Below, piece by piece: positions 24,911 through 32,870 of a stretch of 64,000 nucleotides of DNA. This DNA is from Streptomyces shenzhenensis (GTDB taxonomy: Bacteria > Actinomycetota > Actinomycetes > Streptomycetales > Streptomycetaceae). The stretch spans positions 186,001-250,000 of the forward strand of contig NZ_PENI01000007.1 in NCBI RefSeq assembly GCF_003688995.1. Reading direction: 5' to 3'. Position numbers and translations under genes: made by a program. Below the pieces are notes generated by a model. That model was not told the origin of the DNA. It did no database searches and saw only the letters and a program-made list of their open reading frames with translations. Each line of letters starts with the position of its first letter. The stretch's first letter is position 1.

Positions 24911-25729
24911 ATGGCGAAGATTCCTCGACTCATGCCGCAGCACCCCCGGATGTTCCGCGCTGAGGTCGTGCGCACCGAGCGCGTCTCCCCGTCCATGCAC
25001 CGCGTCACCGTCACGGGCGCCGACCTCGACGAGTTTCCCTGGCGGGGCTACGACCACTGGTTCCGGCTGTTCCTGCAACTGCCCCATCAACACCGGCTGC
25101 GGCTGCCGGAGTTCACCGGGTCACGCTGGTGGCAGCCGTATCTGGCCATCCCGGAGGAGGAGCGGCCGCACTGCGCGAACTACACCGTGGCCGACTTCCG
25201 CCCGGACGCCGCGGAGCTGGACATCGACTTCGTGGTGCACGTCGGCCCGACGGGCGAACTCGAGGGCGGGGCCGCGGTCTGGGCGTGCCGGGCCCGCCCG
25301 GGCGACGCGCTCGCCCTGCTGGACCAGGGCCTGCTGTTCGACTGTCCGCAGGACGCCTCCGAGGTCCTCGTCGTGGCCGACGAGACCGGGCTGCCCGCCA
25401 GCACGGGCATCCTGCGCTCCCTGCCGCGCGACACGGTGGGCCGGCTCATCCAGGAGGTGCCCACCGCCGGGGACGTACGCGCACTCGACGCACCGGCCGG
25501 AATGACCGTCACCTGGATCGTCCGCGAGGGCAACGGGTCCGTGCCCGGCACCGCCGCGCTCGGCGAACTCCTGCGGCACACCCCCGCCGACGCGGCCGGG
25601 TACGCCTTCGTGGTCGGCGAGTCGAGCCTGGCCACCCAGGGACGCAGGCATCTGCACCGGTCGGGGCTGCCGAAGGACCGCATCACGTTCTCGGGCTTCT
25701 GGCGGCACGAGGCGGCCAAAGCCGCCTGA
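24911..25729 (+). CDS. Siderophore-interacting protein (FAD-dependent ferric-siderophore reductase)
   Basis: The 272-residue protein has the ViuB/SIP architecture. The FAD-binding domain contains PSMHRVTVTGADL (about 29-41) and the region NYTVADF; the C-terminal NAD(P)-binding SIP domain contains VLVVADETGLPAS and ends in an ITFSGFWRHEAAK-type terminus (about 257-269). It reduces ferric siderophore in the cytoplasm to release iron, complementing the divergent importer. The ATG comes four bases after iron box 2 and no ribosome site precedes it, again suggesting a leaderless message. Confidence 0.92.
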   Translation: MAKIPRLMPQHPRMFRAEVVRTERVSPSMHRVTVTGADLDEFPWRGYDHWFRLFLQLPHQHRLRLPEFTGSRWWQPYLAIPEEERPHCANYTVADFRPDAAELDIDFVVHVGPTGELEGGAAVWACRARPGDALALLDQGLLFDCPQDASEVLVVADETGLPASTGILRSLPRDTVGRLIQEVPTAGDVRALDAPAGMTVTWIVREGNGSVPGTAALGELLRHTPADAAGYAFVVGESSLATQGRRHLHRSGLPKDRITFSGFWRHEAAKAA

Positions 25730-25791
25730 CCGGCGGGCCCCGGCCGACGGGCACGGGCGGGGCACCTTTCGATGCGGATGCGGATACGGAC

Positions 25792-25842
25792 GCGGGGTCT
25801 GCGGACCGCCGGCGCATGACACCGGCGGTCCGCAGACCCCGC
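25792..25842. terminator. Perfect 21-bp hairpin terminator
   Basis: Two 21-base perfectly complementary arms (25792-25812 and 25822-25842) enclose a nine-base loop. The hairpin separates the convergent siderophore-interacting-protein gene and the DUF574 methyltransferase gene, so it can terminate both. Confidence 0.88.
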
Positions 25843-25879
25843 TCGATCGCTCACTGTGCCTCTCGGCGGGCCGCCCCGG

Positions 25880-26665
25880 TCAGGGGATGCGGGCCACGGC
25901 CGCGTAGATGCCGCTCTCCTCGGGCGCCGGCGTCGTCGACTTGAACCACTCCGGGGCCGTCACCACGCCCGGCTCCACGAGGTCCAGGCCGTCGAAGAAG
26001 CGGCCGACCTCCGCGCGGGTGCGGAAACCGAGCCGGATGCCGCCCTTGGCGTACTCGGCGGTCACCTTCCGGGACTGTTCCTCGAAGAGGTCCGAGGCGG
26101 CGTGCGAGAGGACGAGGTAGCTGCCCGAGGGGAGCGCGTCGAGCAGATTGCGCACGATGCCGTACGGGTCCTGGTCGTCGGGGACGAAATGCATCAGCGC
26201 GATCAGCGACATGGCGATGGGGCGCTCGAAGTCGAGCACGCCCCGCGCGTGCTCGACGATCTCCTCGGGCCTGCGGACATCCGCCTCGATGTAGTCGGTG
26301 ACGCCCTCGGGACGGCTCACCAGCAACGCCTCCGCGTGCGCCAGCACGATCGGGTCGTTGTCCGTGTACACGATCTTCGCGGTCGGCAGGATCCGCTGGA
26401 CGATCTGGTGCAGGTTCGGCTCCGTGGGGATGCCGGTGCCTATGTCGAGGAACTGGTCGATGCCCTGCTCGGCGAGCCAGCCCGCGGCGCGCTGCATGAA
26501 TTCACGGTTCTGCCGGGCGGCGTCATGGGCCTCGGGCGGCAGTTTCTCCCCCACCGCCTCGTCCACGGGGTAGTTGTCCTTGCCGCCCAGGAGCCAGTCG
26601 TAGACCCTCGCGGGGTGCGCCTTGCTGGTGTCGATCTTGCGGGGGCCGGGGGTGCCGGTCGTCAT
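25880..26665 (-). CDS. DUF574-family SAM-dependent methyltransferase
   Basis: This 261-residue protein belongs to the actinobacterial DUF574/Methyltransf_19 family. It starts with the family signature IDTSKAHPARVYDWLLGGKDNYPVD (residues 11-35). The SAM-binding GxGxG-type motif is FLDIGTGIPTEPN (about 71-83), and the acidic strand is YTDNDPIVLAHA. Members are abundant in Streptomyces; their acceptors are mostly unknown. It is the intact relative of the frameshifted gene at 28532-29370 and lies on the opposite strand, across the ATPase and XRE regulator genes. Confidence 0.88.
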   Translation of the reverse strand: MTTGTPGPRKIDTSKAHPARVYDWLLGGKDNYPVDEAVGEKLPPEAHDAARQNREFMQRAAGWLAEQGIDQFLDIGTGIPTEPNLHQIVQRILPTAKIVYTDNDPIVLAHAEALLVSRPEGVTDYIEADVRRPEEIVEHARGVLDFERPIAMSLIALMHFVPDDQDPYGIVRNLLDALPSGSYLVLSHAASDLFEEQSRKVTAEYAKGGIRLGFRTRAEVGRFFDGLDLVEPGVVTAPEWFKSTTPAPEESGIYAAVARIP

Positions 26666-26857
26666 GACGGACTCCGTCGCTCAGGTGGACCAGTGAGCAC
26701 TGCGATCACCGAAGTCTGACACACCGTCGCACGTGCGGTGACGCGCGGGCCCGGCCGTTCCGCTCCCCGGACCGAGAGGGGAACACGGCACACCGGAGCC
26801 CGGCAACCCGATCCCGACGGCGCTCCGCGGTCGTACGGCTGCCGACCGGCGCGAGCG

Positions 26858-26871
26858 CTGACACGTGTCAG
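26858..26871. repeat. Perfect 14-bp palindrome in intergenic DNA
   Basis: CTGACACGTGTCAG is a perfect dyad in the nearly 300-base spacer between the methyltransferase start and the ATP-binding-protein gene's 3' end. It could be an operator for the methyltransferase promoter. Nothing else is recognised in this spacer. Confidence 0.4.
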
Positions 26872-26962
26872 GTGTTCCCGGCGAGATTGCGTGGGGCACG
26901 CAGGTCCACGCCCGAGACCGGGCCGCAGTCTTCCCCGCTCCCCCGCGTACGTGACTCCGCAC

Positions 26963-27448
26963 TCAGGCCCGGGCCCGGTTCCCTTCGTATTCCAGGTCCG
27001 CCCAGACGACGCGGCCCTTGCCGTCCGGCGCCTCGCCCACTCCCCAGGCGTCGCTGAGCCTGCTCACCAGCAGCAGCCCGCGCCCGCCCTGGTCGTCCAT
27101 GTCCGGCTCACGCACCGCCGGGACGCTCGCGCCGCGCCGCTCGTCCTCCACCTCTATCCGCACCCGGGCACCGAGCACATGGACCCGGCAGGTGATCCGG
27201 CTGCCGCCGGAGTGGGCGATGGCGTTGGTGACGAGTTCCGACAGGACCAGGATCGCGTCATCGGCCGGCTCGTCCGCCAGACCCCACCCGGCCAGCAGCG
27301 TGCCGACCAGGCAGCGGGCCTGCGCGACGCAGGCCGCTCCGGCCGGCAGACCGAACTCCTCGGAACGGGGGACCGGCCCTTGAGAACGGGGGGCCGGCCC
27401 TTGAGCCGCAAACCCCATGGCCGGATGCGGGAGAGGGAGCAAGGCCAT
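26963..27448 (-). CDS. RsbW-like ATP-binding protein (HATPase, GHKL fold)
   Basis: The protein is about 161 residues from the ATG at 27448 (MALLPLPHP), which has GAAGGG upstream; a longer start at 27475 lacks a ribosome site. The GHKL ATPase boxes are visible: N box DDAILVLSELVTNAIAHSG (about 63-81), G1 box DQGGRGLLLVSRLSDAWG (about 119-136), and the terminal KGRVVWADL strand. Such proteins resemble anti-sigma kinases of the RsbW family and in Streptomyces are often paired with XRE-DUF5753 regulators, as here (divergent, 165-base spacer). The target sigma factor or partner is unknown. Confidence 0.87.
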   Translation of the reverse strand: MALLPLPHPAMGFAAQGPAPRSQGPVPRSEEFGLPAGAACVAQARCLVGTLLAGWGLADEPADDAILVLSELVTNAIAHSGGSRITCRVHVLGARVRIEVEDERRGASVPAVREPDMDDQGGRGLLLVSRLSDAWGVGEAPDGKGRVVWADLEYEGNRARA

Positions 27449-27514
27449 CGCGGTACGCCCTTCGCCTGGCTGCACTCATGTCTGACCACACCAGCCTCGC
27501 ATCGGAGGATCATT

Positions 27515-27536
27515 TGTGCAACCAGCAATCTGCACA
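27515..27536. promoter_or_regulatory. Inverted repeat TGTGCA-N10-TGCACA in divergent promoter
   Basis: The dyad lies in an unusually AT-rich patch between the ATPase and the XRE regulator. Flanking bases extend the symmetry imperfectly (ATTTGTGCA against TGCACATTT). It is a good candidate operator for the XRE-DUF5753 protein. Confidence 0.55.
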
Positions 27537-27613
27537 TTTCAAAATGCCACGGCATGCTTTACTGGAGACAGATTGATCGAATTTGCTTGGAGTACGTCCC
27601 TGAGGGGAATCGC

Positions 27614-28489
27614 ATGACCTCGGCAACCGACTGGGGCGGAGCGCCCTCCGTGCTGCGGATGATCCTCGGAAAGCAGTTGGAGCAGCTGCGCTGCCGGGCC
27701 GGTCTGAGCTTCGAGGAGGCCGGCACCGCGATCGGCGTGAGCCACTCGACGATTCGCCGCATGGAGGCGGCGAAGGTGGCCCGGCTGCGTCTCGCGGAGA
27801 CCGAAAAGCTGCTGCGCACCTACGGCGTGACGGACCCGCAGGAAATCGACGAATTCCTGCGTTCGGTACGCCAGGCCAACGTGCCCGGCTGGTGGCACGA
27901 GTTCCGGGACGTCCTGCCGGAGTGGCTGCCCTCGTACTTGAGCCTGGAACAGGCGGCCCAGCAGATCCGCGGCTATGAAGCGCAGTTCGTCCATCCGCTG
28001 TTCCAGACCGCGGACTACGCCCGGGCGCTCGCCCGCTCCGACGCTCCGCACGCATCGGAGGAGACGAACGAGCGGAAGGTCGCCATGTGTCTGCGCCGGC
28101 AGGAGATCCTGTTGCGCGCGTCACCCCCGCGACTATGGGTGATCATGGACGAGACGGTCTTCCGCTGGCCGGTGGGCGGGCCGGCCGTCATGCGCGCCCA
28201 GGTCGACCACCTGATCGAGGTGAACCGGCTGCCGCAGGTGACCGTGCAGATCATGCCGTTCCAGAACGGGCCGCATCCCGCGATGCGCGCCGGCGCGTTT
28301 CATCTCTTCCGGTTCCGGGCCAGGGAGCTGCCGGACATCGTCTGGCGCTTCGGTCTGACCGGCTCCGCCAGCCTCGACAGGCCCGAGGACGTCGTCGCAC
28401 ACCGTGAGGCACTGGACCACCTCGGTGCACAGGCCACCTCCGCGCGCCGGACCGAGGCACTGCTCACGACCCTGCGAGAGACCCTCTGA
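27614..28489 (+). CDS. XRE-family regulator with DUF5753 (Scr1 type)
   Basis: The frame is open for a long way upstream, but the ATG at 27614 (MTSATDWGG) has GAGGGG at proper distance and gives 291 residues, normal for the family. The N-terminal HTH is KQLEQLRCRAGLSFEEAGTAIGVSHSTIRRMEAAKV (about 19-54). The C-terminal DUF5753 domain contains LPSYLSLEQAAQQIRGYEAQFVHPLFQT (about 97-124) and IMDETVFRWPVGG. These proteins usually pair with a small DUF397 protein and an RsbW-like ATPase in developmental signalling systems. Here the ATPase is divergent, no DUF397 gene follows, and a methyltransferase gene comes next. Confidence 0.9.
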   Translation: MTSATDWGGAPSVLRMILGKQLEQLRCRAGLSFEEAGTAIGVSHSTIRRMEAAKVARLRLAETEKLLRTYGVTDPQEIDEFLRSVRQANVPGWWHEFRDVLPEWLPSYLSLEQAAQQIRGYEAQFVHPLFQTADYARALARSDAPHASEETNERKVAMCLRRQEILLRASPPRLWVIMDETVFRWPVGGPAVMRAQVDHLIEVNRLPQVTVQIMPFQNGPHPAMRAGAFHLFRFRARELPDIVWRFGLTGSASLDRPEDVVAHREALDHLGAQATSARRTEALLTTLRETL

Positions 28490-28531
28490 CCATGCGCCGC
28501 CGCGTGCCTGACGGCATGCTGGGGGTGAGGG

Positions 28532-29370
28532 GTGGACCTGTCGGGAGCTAGGGACGTGCCGGACAACGGATGGCCCGCCGAACGGATCGACACGAGCATC
28601 GCGCACTCCGCGCGCATCTATGACTACGTCATCGGCGGCAAGGACTTCTATCCCGCGGACAAGGAGGCGCCGGCGACGCCATGGTGCGGGAGTGGCCCGC
28701 ACTGCCGGTCCATATGCGGGCCAACCGCGCGTTCATGAACCGGGCGGTGTCCTGGCTGTGCGAGGAGGCCGGGATACGGCAGTTCCTCGACATCGGCACC
28801 GGCATCCCCACCTCGCCGAACCTCCATGAGATCGCGCAGTCCGTGACACCCGACGCACGGATCGTGTACGTGGACAACGACCCGATCGTGCTGACCCTCT
28901 CCCAGGGGCTGCTGGCCAGCTCGCCCGAGGGCGGCACCGCGTATGTCGAGGCCGACATGCGCGAGCCGGACGCGATCCTGCGCGCGCCGGAGTTCCGGAC
29001 GACGCTCGATCTGCGCCGGCCCGTGGGGCTGACCGTCATCGGCATCGTGCACTTCGTCCTGGACGAGGACGACGCCGTCGGCGTCGTCCGCCGCCTCCTC
29101 GAACCGCTGGCCTCGGGCAGCTATCTGGCGATGTCCGTCGGGACCGCCGATTTCGCGCCGGTGGAGGTGTACCGCGTCGCGCGGGAGTACGCGGCGCGCG
29201 GTATGCCCATGCGGCTGCGCACCCGCTCCGAGGCCGAGGAGTTCTTCGACGGTCTCGACCTGGTCGCGCCGGGCCTCATGCAGGTGCACCGATGGCATCC
29301 GGACGCGGCACACACCCTGGTCGCCGACCGCGACATCGCCATGTACGGGGCGGTGGCCCGCAAGCCGTAG
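28532..29370 (+). pseudogene. DUF574-family methyltransferase, frameshifted
   Basis: Two frames together make one DUF574 methyltransferase. The first (GTG at 28532 or 28556) encodes RIDTSIAHSARIYDYVIGGK and DFYPADKEA. The second, from about 28675, encodes GDAMVREWPALPVHM, then FLDIGTGIPTSPN and the rest to the stop at 29370. The junction, GAGGCGCCGGCGACGCC near 28665-28680, carries two extra bases compared with the expected EAGDA coding. The downstream 229-residue frame lacks the family's N-terminal signature. It could be a true mutation or a sequence error; the remainder is otherwise intact and paralogous to the gene at 25880-26665. Confidence 0.8.
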
Positions 29371-29411
29371 CGGCTGCGGACGGGTGCCGGTGCCGCCGGG
29401 GTCCCGTGTGG

Positions 29412-30065
29412 TCAGGGCGCCAGCAGATCGTCCAGTTCCGCGGTGAACAGCTGCGCGGCGTCGAAGCCCATGCCGGTGAAGTGGCCGGCGAGTTCCAGGG
29501 ACAGGATGCCGTGCATCCGGGTCCAGAACGACAGGGCCCGGTGCAGGGCCGCCGGCGGGGCGGGGTGGCCGTCCGCCCACCGGCGGTGCTCCTCGACATG
29601 GCGGTCGAACGCGCTCGGCGCAGCCGCGGCGGGCAGCTCGGCGCAGGCGTCGAGCAGGAACGTCATGATCTCGGACGCGATCGCGGTGGTGTCGTCGGGC
29701 GCGTGATAGCCGGGGACGGGTGTGCCGTAGATGAGGAAGTACCGCTGGGGGTCGGCCAGGGCCCAGTCGCGCAGGGCGTGCGCCAGGGCCGCCAGGTCGG
29801 CGCCGGATCCGGAGCGCACGACCGTGCCGAAGGTGTCGGCCAGGCTGCGGTACGCGTCCCTGATCAGCTCGGTGATCAGCTCGTCGCGGCCGGTGAAGTA
29901 GCGGTAGAGCGCCGGTCCGCTCATCCCCAGCTGCTTGGCGATCGCGTTGAGCGAGAGGGCGGAGGCGCCCGCCGTGGCGATCTGCTCCCGCGCCCGCTCC
30001 TTGATCTCCGCGCGCACCTGGGCGCGATAGCGCTCGCGCGGGGTCGTCGTGCCCGGTTCCGTCAT
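29412..30065 (-). CDS. TetR/AcrR family transcriptional regulator
   Basis: The 217-residue protein starts at the ATG at 30065, which has GGAGGGG nine bases upstream; a GTG at 30083 would place that ribosome site inside the gene. The N-terminal HTH is SLNAIAKQLGMSGPALYRYFTGRDELI (about 38-64, with the classic YRYF). The C-terminal ligand domain contains RYFLIYGTPVPGY and TRMHGILSLELAGHF, typical of the TetR WHG/C13 group. The nearest divergent candidate target is the exported EEP-family gene. Confidence 0.9.
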   Translation of the reverse strand: MTEPGTTTPRERYRAQVRAEIKERAREQIATAGASALSLNAIAKQLGMSGPALYRYFTGRDELITELIRDAYRSLADTFGTVVRSGSGADLAALAHALRDWALADPQRYFLIYGTPVPGYHAPDDTTAIASEIMTFLLDACAELPAAAAPSAFDRHVEEHRRWADGHPAPPAALHRALSFWTRMHGILSLELAGHFTGMGFDAAQLFTAELDDLLAP

Positions 30066-30397
30066 GACCTGCCACCCCTCCACGCCGTAGCGCTATATGC
30101 CGAAGGTTCAGTTAGAGGCTATCACGACGAGGTGTCCGGCACCGCCTCCGGGCGGGTGGGCGGTTGCACGTCGAGCACGACCCGGCCGGCGCCGCCGAGC
30201 CGCCCGGACGTGGCGGGCTGCCGGGACCGCGGAGCCTAGCTGTCCGCGAACCGTCATCGGGCGGGAGCGCGGGGTTCACGGCCGCTGCCCTACGGTGACT
30301 GGTCGCCACGGGCTCCCATCCCGCGGGGGCGAGCATGCCCCGGACACCGCGCACCTCGTTCGATGCGGGCCCACCGCACTCTGATCCGGAGGTTTGT
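30066..30397. other. Divergent intergenic region between TetR and EEP gene
   Basis: This 332-base spacer must hold both promoters. It includes a short AT-richer patch near 30085-30125 (around GCTATATGCC and GTTCAGTTAG) where the TetR promoter would lie. I see no clear long palindrome, small ORF or RNA. Confidence 0.45.
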
Positions 30398-31306
30398 GTG
30401 TATCGCAGCACCCGACGGTCCACTCGTCGCGCCCTGCTCGCCGCCCTGCTCGGCGCCGCCGCCACGCTCGGCGCGGCATCGCCCGGCGCCGCCTCGGCGG
30501 ACCGGCCGGCCGGCGCTGCGCCGGCCGCGCCGCTGCGCGTGGCCACGTACAACATTCACGCCGGAGCCGGGCAGGACGGGGTCTTCGACCTCGACCGCAC
30601 CGCGGCGGCGCTGCGCGACCTGCACGCCGACGTGATCGGCCTCCAGGAGGTCGACGTGCACTGGGGCGCCCGCAGCGGCTTCGCCGACGAGGCGAGGGGA
30701 CTCGCCGAACGACTGGACATGCGGGTCTTCTTCGCCCCGATCTACGACCTGCCGCCCGCCGCGGAGAACGCCGAGCGGCGGCAGTTCGGGGTGGCGGTGC
30801 TCAGCCGTCTCCCGCTGGCCGCCGCCGAGAACCACGAGATCACCCGGCTGTCCACCCAGGTCCCCGACCCCGTGCCCGCCCCGGCGCCCGGCTTCGCCGA
30901 GGTGACGGTCCGGGTCCACGGCACCCTCGTGCACCTCTACTCGACCCACCTGGACTACCGCGCCGACCCCTCGGTGCGGCGCGCCCAGGTGGACGACATG
31001 CTCGGCATCCTCGCCGAGGACCGCGGGCCGAAGATCCTCGTCGGTGACTTCAACGCCGAGGCGGGCGCGCCCGAGTTGGCGAAGCTGTGGGGCCCGCTGG
31101 CCGACGCGGCCCCGGACGGCGGCAGGACCTACCCGGCGATCGACCCGGTCTCCCGCATCGACCTGGTGGCGGTCTCGCCCGAGGTCACCGTCACCGGCGC
31201 GCACGAGGTCGCGACCGGGGCATCGGACCACCGCCCGGTGGTCACCGACCTCCTGATCCGGCGGCACGGTCACCGGTCCGACACCGCTGAGCGACGACAG
31301 CGGTGA
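30398..31306 (+). CDS. Exported endonuclease/exonuclease/phosphatase (EEP) family protein
   Basis: The start is the GTG at 30398 (VYRSTRRSTRRALL), placed by CCGGAGG upstream, giving 302 residues. A signal peptide (STRRALLAALLGAAATLGAASPGAASA, cleavage near residue 32) marks it as secreted; the Arg-rich front is Tat-like. The EEP catalytic motifs are ATYNIHAGAG, IGLQEVD (metal Glu), LYSTHLDYR, ILVGDFNAE and SDHRPVVTD (catalytic Asp-His). Such enzymes cut phosphodiester bonds (nucleic acid, sphingomyelin or inositol phosphates); the exact substrate cannot be told. Confidence 0.9.
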   Translation: MYRSTRRSTRRALLAALLGAAATLGAASPGAASADRPAGAAPAAPLRVATYNIHAGAGQDGVFDLDRTAAALRDLHADVIGLQEVDVHWGARSGFADEARGLAERLDMRVFFAPIYDLPPAAENAERRQFGVAVLSRLPLAAAENHEITRLSTQVPDPVPAPAPGFAEVTVRVHGTLVHLYSTHLDYRADPSVRRAQVDDMLGILAEDRGPKILVGDFNAEAGAPELAKLWGPLADAAPDGGRTYPAIDPVSRIDLVAVSPEVTVTGAHEVATGASDHRPVVTDLLIRRHGHRSDTAERRQR

Positions 31307-31453
31307 ACGCCACAGGGAGCACTGCTCCTCGCCGTCGACGCGAACCTTCGGTTCAGCCGGGACAGCGCGAGCCCCGCCGTGCGCCGGACGGCGCGCCCGG
31401 ACAACGGGATCGGCCTCGGGGAACATCGGTACAGCGGTCATCGGTGAGAACGA

Positions 31454-31945
31454 TCATGGTCCGATCGGCGCGAGGGTGCTGACGCGGTGCTCGTACTCGC
31501 GGCGGGCCTTGCGCTGGGCCGGGACTGCCGGGGCGCCCTGGGCGCCGTCGAGTGGCCGGCAGCGGGCGAGGAGTTGGCGGTGCACGGCGTAGACGGCGGT
31601 GACGCGCAGGGTGTAGCCCTGGCCGCGCCGTACGGTCACGCCCTGGTCGAGGGCGGCTCGCTCGGCGGGCTCCAGTTCGGTGACGCGGAGGAAGTCGGCG
31701 ACCTTGCCCGGCACGTCGAGGGTGACCGGCAGTCCCGGAGCCGAGGACTCTTCCTCGGTGGCGATGTGGTCGGGCAGGAGGTCGGCGACGGCCGTGCGGA
31801 TCGCGCCGCGGCTGACGCCGTGGTCGCGGGCGAGGGCCGCGATCGAGCGGCCCTCCAGGTACGCGGTGCGCACGTCGCCGGTCTTCGTGGTCGCCACGGC
31901 GGGGCGGCGCCCGCCCTTGCTGCGCTTGACCTCGGCGGCGCGCAG
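31454..31945 (-). pseudogene. C-terminal relic of a serine recombinase (resolvase/invertase)
   Basis: From just after a TAG near 31955 the minus strand reads SAGLRAAEVKRSKGGRRP, then GRSIAALARDHGVSRGAIRTAVADLL. This is the arm region and HTH DNA-binding domain of Tn3-type resolvases and invertases. A further conserved tail runs to the stop at 31454. The N-terminal catalytic domain with the serine nucleophile is missing: before the TAG there are only a few residues (LLFRRSA) in frame. From the GTG at 31897 a 147-residue DNA-binding fragment could still be made. It probably belonged to the same transposon as the transposase relic at 33675-34055. Confidence 0.72.
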
Positions 31946-32087
31946 TCCGGCAGAGGTCTACGCTGACCTCCTGAACAGCAGTGATGCGCTGACCGCTTGA
32001 GCTCGCCATCGTTTGCCGACGGGTGTCGCGGGTGAAGGCGTCGCGGTCTTTGGCATGGCGCGTCGGTGTCGAAGTTCCGGCTTCGGG

Positions 32088-32723
32088 TCAGGCCGGCGGG
32101 GCGGGGGTGTATCTGGCGAGCATCGTCCGGACGGCCTCTTCGACGGCGTTGTGGATGTCGGAGGCCGCGGGGTTCCAGCCGGTCAGCAGCATGCGGGGCC
32201 ACAGGACGTAGTTGGCGATCATGCCGAGGAACTGGTTCGCGGCGCTCTCGGCGTCGGGCACATCAGCGTTGCCCGCCTCATGCTCGGATTCCAAGTAGTG
32301 CTGGACGGAGGCGAAGTAGGGCAGTTTGCCGAGCTGAAACTGCACCCGCCCCAGCTCGGGGAAACGAGGCAGTTCGGCGATGACGATCCGGAACAGGCCT
32401 GCCATGCGGGGCTGGCCGATCAGGTCGGCGTAGCGGTGGCCGATGGCTGTCAGCCCGGAGCGCAGATCTCCCGTCTGTGGCCGCGCGGCGGTATCGCCGG
32501 CGTCGCGCTGCCAGGACTCGGTGACGATGGCCTCGAAGAGGGCCGCCTTGGTGGGGAACTGCTTGAACAGGGTGGACTTCGAGACCCCGGCCGCTTCGGC
32601 GATCCGTGCGAGGGAGGTGCCGTCGTAGCCACGGTCCAAGAACAGTTCTGTGGCCGCGGAGGTGATCGCCTCACGCTTCTGCTGGGCGAGCCTGCGGTGA
32701 TGCGCCGTGAGTTCTGCTGCCAT
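32088..32723 (-). CDS. TetR/AcrR family transcriptional regulator
   Basis: The 211-residue protein has HTH SLARIAEAAGVSKSTLFKQFPTKAALFEAIV (about 37-67) preceded by the usual AATELFLDRGYDGT helix. The C-terminal domain contains a QFLGMIANYVLWPRMLL stretch common in AefR-like regulators. It is divergent from an SDR gene, with two matching operators in the spacer. The regulator/SDR pair lies between two transposon relics, suggesting acquired cargo. Confidence 0.92.
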   Translation of the reverse strand: MAAELTAHHRRLAQQKREAITSAATELFLDRGYDGTSLARIAEAAGVSKSTLFKQFPTKAALFEAIVTESWQRDAGDTAARPQTGDLRSGLTAIGHRYADLIGQPRMAGLFRIVIAELPRFPELGRVQFQLGKLPYFASVQHYLESEHEAGNADVPDAESAANQFLGMIANYVLWPRMLLTGWNPAASDIHNAVEEAVRTMLARYTPAPPA

Positions 32724-32745
32724 GCGGCGAGTATGCCGTAGCCCC

Positions 32746-32816
32746 GAGGCGAGTCACTTGACTCGCCTCCGGGGGCCCGCTTACGGTGCACCAGCAAGGC
32801 GAGTCGAGTGACTCGC
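32746..32816. promoter_or_regulatory. Paired TetR operators and divergent SDR promoter
   Basis: GCGAGTC-N4-GACTCGC occurs twice. The first (centred near 32757) sits in a perfect 11-bp-arm dyad at 32746-32769; the second is at 32799-32816. On the plus strand TTGACT (32758-32763) and TACGGT (32782-32787), 18 bases apart, form a good promoter for the SDR gene. Operator 1 covers its -35 box and operator 2 its start site, as expected for a TetR repressor. Confidence 0.85.
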
Positions 32817-32870
32817 ATCTGATCTGTGACACCTGGGCGCATCCTGGTTGTCGCACGGCGGAGGAAGTTC

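Noticed and set aside
28665..28680. Programmed ribosomal frameshift in the DUF574 methyltransferase
   Set aside because: There is no slippery heptamer or obvious stimulatory structure; a two-base excess in GC-rich DNA is better explained by mutation or sequence error.
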